9,184 bases of DNA from an uncultured Verrucomicrobiota bacterium. Lineage in GTDB: Bacteria; Verrucomicrobiota; Verrucomicrobiia; Opitutales; Opitutaceae. Below the pieces are notes generated by a model. That model was given only the letters and a program-made list of their open reading frames with translations, was not told the DNA's origin and ran no database searches. The DNA is taken from the NCBI GenBank assembly GCA_903919625.1, contig CAIXIZ010000137.1, positions 1-9,184 on the forward strand. The letters run 5' to 3'. Each line of letters begins with the position of its first letter. Within the stretch, counting starts at the first letter, position 1. Positions 7,235 through 9,184 of the stretch are shown one piece after another. Made by a program: the position numbers and the translations under genes.

Positions 7235-7515
7235 GCAAAAAACCCACCAAGCCCGTCCGGCGTCCAGCTGTGAAATCCAAGGCGAACACCCAGTCCAGCC
7301 TCCTCGGCCTGGCGCTCGACAACGACGACGGCCATCGGCGGCTGACCACAGGCGAGCAGTTCGTGCTCGTCGGTGGCTCGGAAGCGACGCACGACCGGAT
7401 GACTGAAACCGTGGTCAAAACATTCGAGGAACTGAAACGTCGTCACAAACACCTCGAATCGGTGGAGCCGAAGGAGCTGGCCGAGATTCTGCACAAGTCC
7501 GCGCCGAGTGTTTGA
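7231..7515 (+). CDS. Conserved-looking 94-residue protein coupled to scpA
   Basis: I do not recognise a named family. The protein starts at GTG 7231 inside the GTGA that also ends scpA, so translation is probably coupled. The N-terminus is basic and likely disordered (residues 1-20, rich in Lys, Pro and Arg). A compact core follows, with 'LLGLALDNDDGHRRLTTGEQFVLVGGSEATHDRM' spread over residues 24-57. A charged helical end (58-90) contains 'KTFEELKRRHKHLESVEP'. There is no signal peptide or membrane segment, so it should be cytoplasmic. Codon use matches its neighbours. The position is where scpB often lies, but at 94 residues, and without an obvious double winged-helix pattern, it is not a standard ScpB. 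A role linked to SMC-ScpA is inferred from coupling only. Confidence 0.8.
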   Translation: MSKKPTKPVRRPAVKSKANTQSSLLGLALDNDDGHRRLTTGEQFVLVGGSEATHDRMTETVVKTFEELKRRHKHLESVEPKELAEILHKSAPSV

Positions 7516-7553
7516 GGGGAGTGATGCAGTTGGGCGCAGAACCTTTCCGGCAG

Positions 7554-7574
7554 GGACGGCCCTTCGGGCCGTCC
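7554..7574 (+). terminator. Strong hairpin after the scpA pair, possible terminator
   Basis: GGACGGCCC (7554-7562) and GGGCCGTCC (7566-7574) form a perfect 9-bp stem with a TTC triloop. It lies 38 bases after the stop of the 94-residue gene and about 100 bases before trxA. The position fits an end-of-transcript structure, but no T-run follows. The rest of 7516-7632 shows no gene. Confidence 0.45.
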
Positions 7575-7632
7575 ACCGACGCCACGGAGCGGGGGCTCCA
7601 CTCAAGTTATCACCACCTTGGAGGCGCCGGTT

Positions 7633-7662
7633 TTGACTTTTCAACTTCCAACCATTTGTTCT
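7633..7662 (+). promoter_or_regulatory. Candidate promoter of trxA
   Basis: TTGACT at 7633-7638 matches the sigma-70 -35 consensus at five of six bases. It sits in an AT-rich island unusual for this GC-rich window. After an 18-base spacer, TGTTCT (7657-7662) is a weak -10. Transcription would begin only a few bases before ATG 7674, giving an almost leaderless mRNA. That agrees with the lack of any Shine-Dalgarno sequence. Confidence 0.35.
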
Positions 7663-7673
7663 AGTTTCAAAAC

Positions 7674-7997
7674 ATGTCCGCCAACATCACCAACCTCGAC
7701 GCCACTTCGTTCAAGACCGCCATTGCCTCGGCCACACCCACCCTGGTCGATTTCTGGGCGCCCTGGTGCGGCCCGTGCAAAGCCATTGCGCCCATCTTGG
7801 AGGAACTCGCCACCGAATTGGCGGGCAAAGTGCAGATCACCAAGCTCAATGTGGACGACAATGATGCTGTTTCCGCCGAATACGGGGTGCGGGCCATTCC
7901 GACCATGCTGCTCTTCAAGAACGGCCAACTGGTGGAGACCCTCGTCGGCCTGATGTCCAAGGCCGCGCTCAAGGACAAGCTGCTCGCGCGACTTTAA
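7674..7997 (+). CDS. trxA: Thioredoxin
   Basis: This cytoplasmic disulfide reductase is reduced by thioredoxin reductase and supplies electrons to enzymes such as ribonucleotide reductase. The 107-residue length is standard. The active site WCGPCK occupies residues 31-36, with redox cysteines 32 and 35. Buried Asp26 lies in 'LVDFWAPW', and the conserved cis-Pro76 lies in 'GVRAIPTMLLFKNG'. No signal peptide is present. ATG 7674 is the natural start by family length. It is flanked by its own candidate promoter and followed after 108 bases by secG, so it is probably transcribed separately from the scpA pair. The name trxA is by family; other thioredoxin paralogues cannot be excluded. Confidence 0.95.
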   Translation: MSANITNLDATSFKTAIASATPTLVDFWAPWCGPCKAIAPILEELATELAGKVQITKLNVDDNDAVSAEYGVRAIPTMLLFKNGQLVETLVGLMSKAALKDKLLARL

Positions 7998-8066
7998 ACT
8001 GCGGGTTCACCAGGGTGTCTCCCCAATGGGGTTTCAGCCCCGGTGGTTCCAGCCCATAACCGCGCA

Positions 8067-8072
8067 TTGACA
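8067..8072 (+). promoter_or_regulatory. Candidate -35 box of secG
   Basis: A perfect TTGACA lies 39 bases before ATG 8106. A 17-base spacer would put the -10 at 8090-8095 (TCCGTT), a poor match, so the promoter call rests mainly on the -35 and on its spacing to the start, which is close to that seen at trxA. A 7-base inverted repeat, GGTGGTT (8042-8048) with AACCACC (8072-8078), overlaps the box and could be an operator or chance. Confidence 0.3.
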
Positions 8073-8105
8073 ACCACCAGGCGGGCTGCTCCGTTTGTCC
8101 CTTCC

Positions 8106-8540
8106 ATGTCCATACTTTTCGGCATACTCACCTTCGCCCTGATGCTCATTTCGGGGTTTCTGATCCTTGTGATCCTGGCACAGAAGACCAAGGACGGCGG
8201 GATGGGCGCAGCCCTTGGCGGCGGCGCCACCGAGTCGGCCTTCGGCCATGAAACCGGCAATGTGCTCACCACGGCCACCATCTACTCCACCATCGCATTT
8301 TTTGTGCTGAGCTTTGTGCTCTATCTCGGGCAGATTTACACCAAGACCCACCGTCATGGTGATGAAGGGCTCAGGCTGCCGGATGCGCCAAGTGCTCCAG
8401 CTCGGCCCTCAGCTGTCCCCACCAGTCTGCCAGCTGCGGGAACCACCACCTCAGCAACCGGTGCCCTTGCGCCCGTGCCGGTACCCGGGGTGGCTCCGAC
8501 CACCTCCTCCGCCTCGGCCAGCCCGGCTCCTGCCCATTAG
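8106..8540 (+). CDS. secG: Protein translocase subunit SecG with long Pro/Ala tail
   Basis: SecG is the small subunit of the SecYEG channel in the inner membrane and assists SecA-driven export. The 144-residue protein has the typical two membrane helices (about 3-25 and 55-77). They are joined by the conserved loop 'AQKTKDGGMGAALGGG' (25-40) and 'AFGHETGNVL' (45-54). I chose ATG 8106 because it places the first helix directly at the N-terminus. Longer readings from 8043 add an Arg-rich stretch with no family support. Residues 85-144 form a Pro/Ala/Ser/Thr-rich tail, making the protein longer than the 75-110 residues usual for SecG. The next gene, for an exported protein, begins 17 bases after the stop. 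Confidence 0.92.
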   Translation: MSILFGILTFALMLISGFLILVILAQKTKDGGMGAALGGGATESAFGHETGNVLTTATIYSTIAFFVLSFVLYLGQIYTKTHRHGDEGLRLPDAPSAPARPSAVPTSLPAAGTTTSATGALAPVPVPGVAPTTSSASASPAPAH

Positions 8541-8557
8541 CAGGGCACTTCCTAGCC

Positions 8558-9184
8558 GTGCTGCGGAATCCAGCCAAGTTCAAACCCATTGCAAGGCAGG
8601 CGGTTGTTTCCGCCTGCCTTGTCTGTTTGCTGATTACAACGGCAGGAGTCTTGCCCGCGCAATCTCGTCGGCCGGAGGCGCCGCCGGACTATGTGCAATT
8701 CCGGGTGCCGGACCAGAATGAAGGCCGGAAAATTCTCGAGGAGTTTCGCAAAACCGGCTGGAGCGCGGGCGGCGGTTACTACTTTGAATTCGAACTGCAT
8801 GTGCTGCCACGTCTGGGAGATGAGCGGGTCGTGCCCGGCCGGCTTTGGGGCGGGAACAATGCCCACGGCCCGGTCACGCGGGTCGTTCTTCAGCCTGAGG
8901 TGAAGGGCCGGGAACGTCGGCTGCTGGTGCAAGCAGGGGCGGAAAGCGCGGTCTGGAGCTGGCCCGCGCAGGAGGCGGACCAGCTGCCGGGCGGAGTCGC
9001 CGTGCTGGGCACGGCGGCATTGTTCATCCCGCTGGCTGACACGGATCTGACGGCGTTCGAATTGCAAATGCCGTTTATTTACTGGCCCGATTTCAAATAT
9101 GAGGGGGTCGGCAAGGTGCTGGGCGACCGTCCGGCGAATGTTTTCCTGCTCCGTCCACCGGCCACGGTGGTCGCGCTCAAGCCG
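8558..9184 (+). CDS. Exported protein, LolA-like outer-membrane lipoprotein-sorting family (3' end outside window)
   Basis: The frame is open from GTG 8558 to the window edge (209 codons) without a stop. It starts with a basic N-terminus, a hydrophobic stretch (15-34) and 'VLPAQS', a plausible signal peptidase I site. The mature part includes 'PGRLWGGNNAHGPVTRVVL' (93-111) and 'FELQMPFIYWPDFKYEGVG' (167-185). A 'DRPANVFLLRPP' element (190-201) follows. This order, with 'PF.YW....YEG' and then a 'GRP.vF.L.PP'-like strand, resembles the LolA-like 'outer membrane lipoprotein-sorting protein' family, from memory. Such proteins are periplasmic with a half-barrel fold that may bind lipid. No other start suits the signal peptide. 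A perfect 12-bp hairpin lies within its first codons. The family call is moderate. Confidence 0.65.
   Translation, partial: MLRNPAKFKPIARQAVVSACLVCLLITTAGVLPAQSRRPEAPPDYVQFRVPDQNEGRKILEEFRKTGWSAGGGYYFEFELHVLPRLGDERVVPGRLWGGNNAHGPVTRVVLQPEVKGRERRLLVQAGAESAVWSWPAQEADQLPGGVAVLGTAALFIPLADTDLTAFELQMPFIYWPDFKYEGVGKVLGDRPANVFLLRPPATVVALKP
8592..8621 (+). terminator. Perfect 12-bp hairpin, possible secG terminator or attenuator
   Basis: CAAGGCAGGCGG (8592-8603) and CCGCCTGCCTTG (8610-8621) are exact reverse complements around a TTGTTT loop, followed by the moderately T-rich GTCTGTTTGC. It lies 51 bases after secG and looks like an intrinsic terminator. It also spans codons 12-22 of the next gene, in its signal peptide, so it may attenuate that gene. 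Confidence 0.55.

Noticed and set aside
6544..7644. A 366-codon minus-strand open frame opposite scpA and the 94-residue gene
   Set aside because: The opposite strand carries unmistakable ScpA motifs. The minus reading is Ser/Arg-rich without domains, as expected of an antisense shadow in GC-rich DNA.
8008..8046. Short G/C-run inverted repeats after trxA as a terminator
   Set aside because: Only four-base arms (CCCC with GGGG) in competing registers and no T-run; not distinguishable from chance in GC-rich DNA.
8552..9067. A 171-codon minus-strand open frame at the right end
   Set aside because: The plus-strand frame there has a signal peptide and a family-like pattern and runs off the window; the minus reading shows neither.

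Overview
The window reads as a GC-rich chromosomal segment from a member of the Verrucomicrobiota, most likely the Opitutales/Opitutaceae. This placement is inferred from remembered family resemblance, not from a search. The grounds are a SecG with an 'AQKTKDGGMGAALGGG' loop, a plastid/cyanobacterial-type glucose-6-phosphate isomerase, a CE6/SASA-type esterase paired with a GH51 arabinofuranosidase, and an almost complete lack of Shine-Dalgarno sequences.

Layout. Bases 1-2937 are a plus-strand polysaccharide-utilisation pair. It consists of a secreted-type GH51 alpha-L-arabinofuranosidase, whose 5' end lies outside the window, and a secreted SGNH-type carbohydrate acetylesterase (SASA/CE6-like). 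A 136-base gap with a strong hairpin separates them. Together they could remove arabinosyl and acetyl side groups from plant arabinoxylan. Bases 2938-3765 hold no intact gene that I recognise. They contain a coding-like fragment of a carbohydrate-enzyme-type beta-sandwich domain and a second coding-like tail in another frame, so the stretch looks like decayed genes.

Bases 3766-5346 (minus strand) encode glucose-6-phosphate isomerase (pgi). Divergent from it, bases 5469-8540 carry five plus-strand genes: a DUF4337-like membrane protein, the condensin kleisin scpA, a 94-residue protein translationally coupled to scpA where scpB often sits, thioredoxin (trxA) and the translocon subunit secG. The last gene (8558 to the window end) is incomplete. 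It encodes an exported protein resembling the LolA-like 'outer membrane lipoprotein-sorting' family.

No new multi-gene defence, mobile or biosynthetic system is evident. I see no tRNA, rRNA, CRISPR array, insertion sequence or riboswitch. The points most worth a second look are the scpA-coupled small protein, a perfect 12-bp hairpin buried in the signal-peptide codons of the last gene, the hairpin and conflicting start signals before the esterase, near-leaderless promoter candidates before trxA and secG, and the gene-decay zone.
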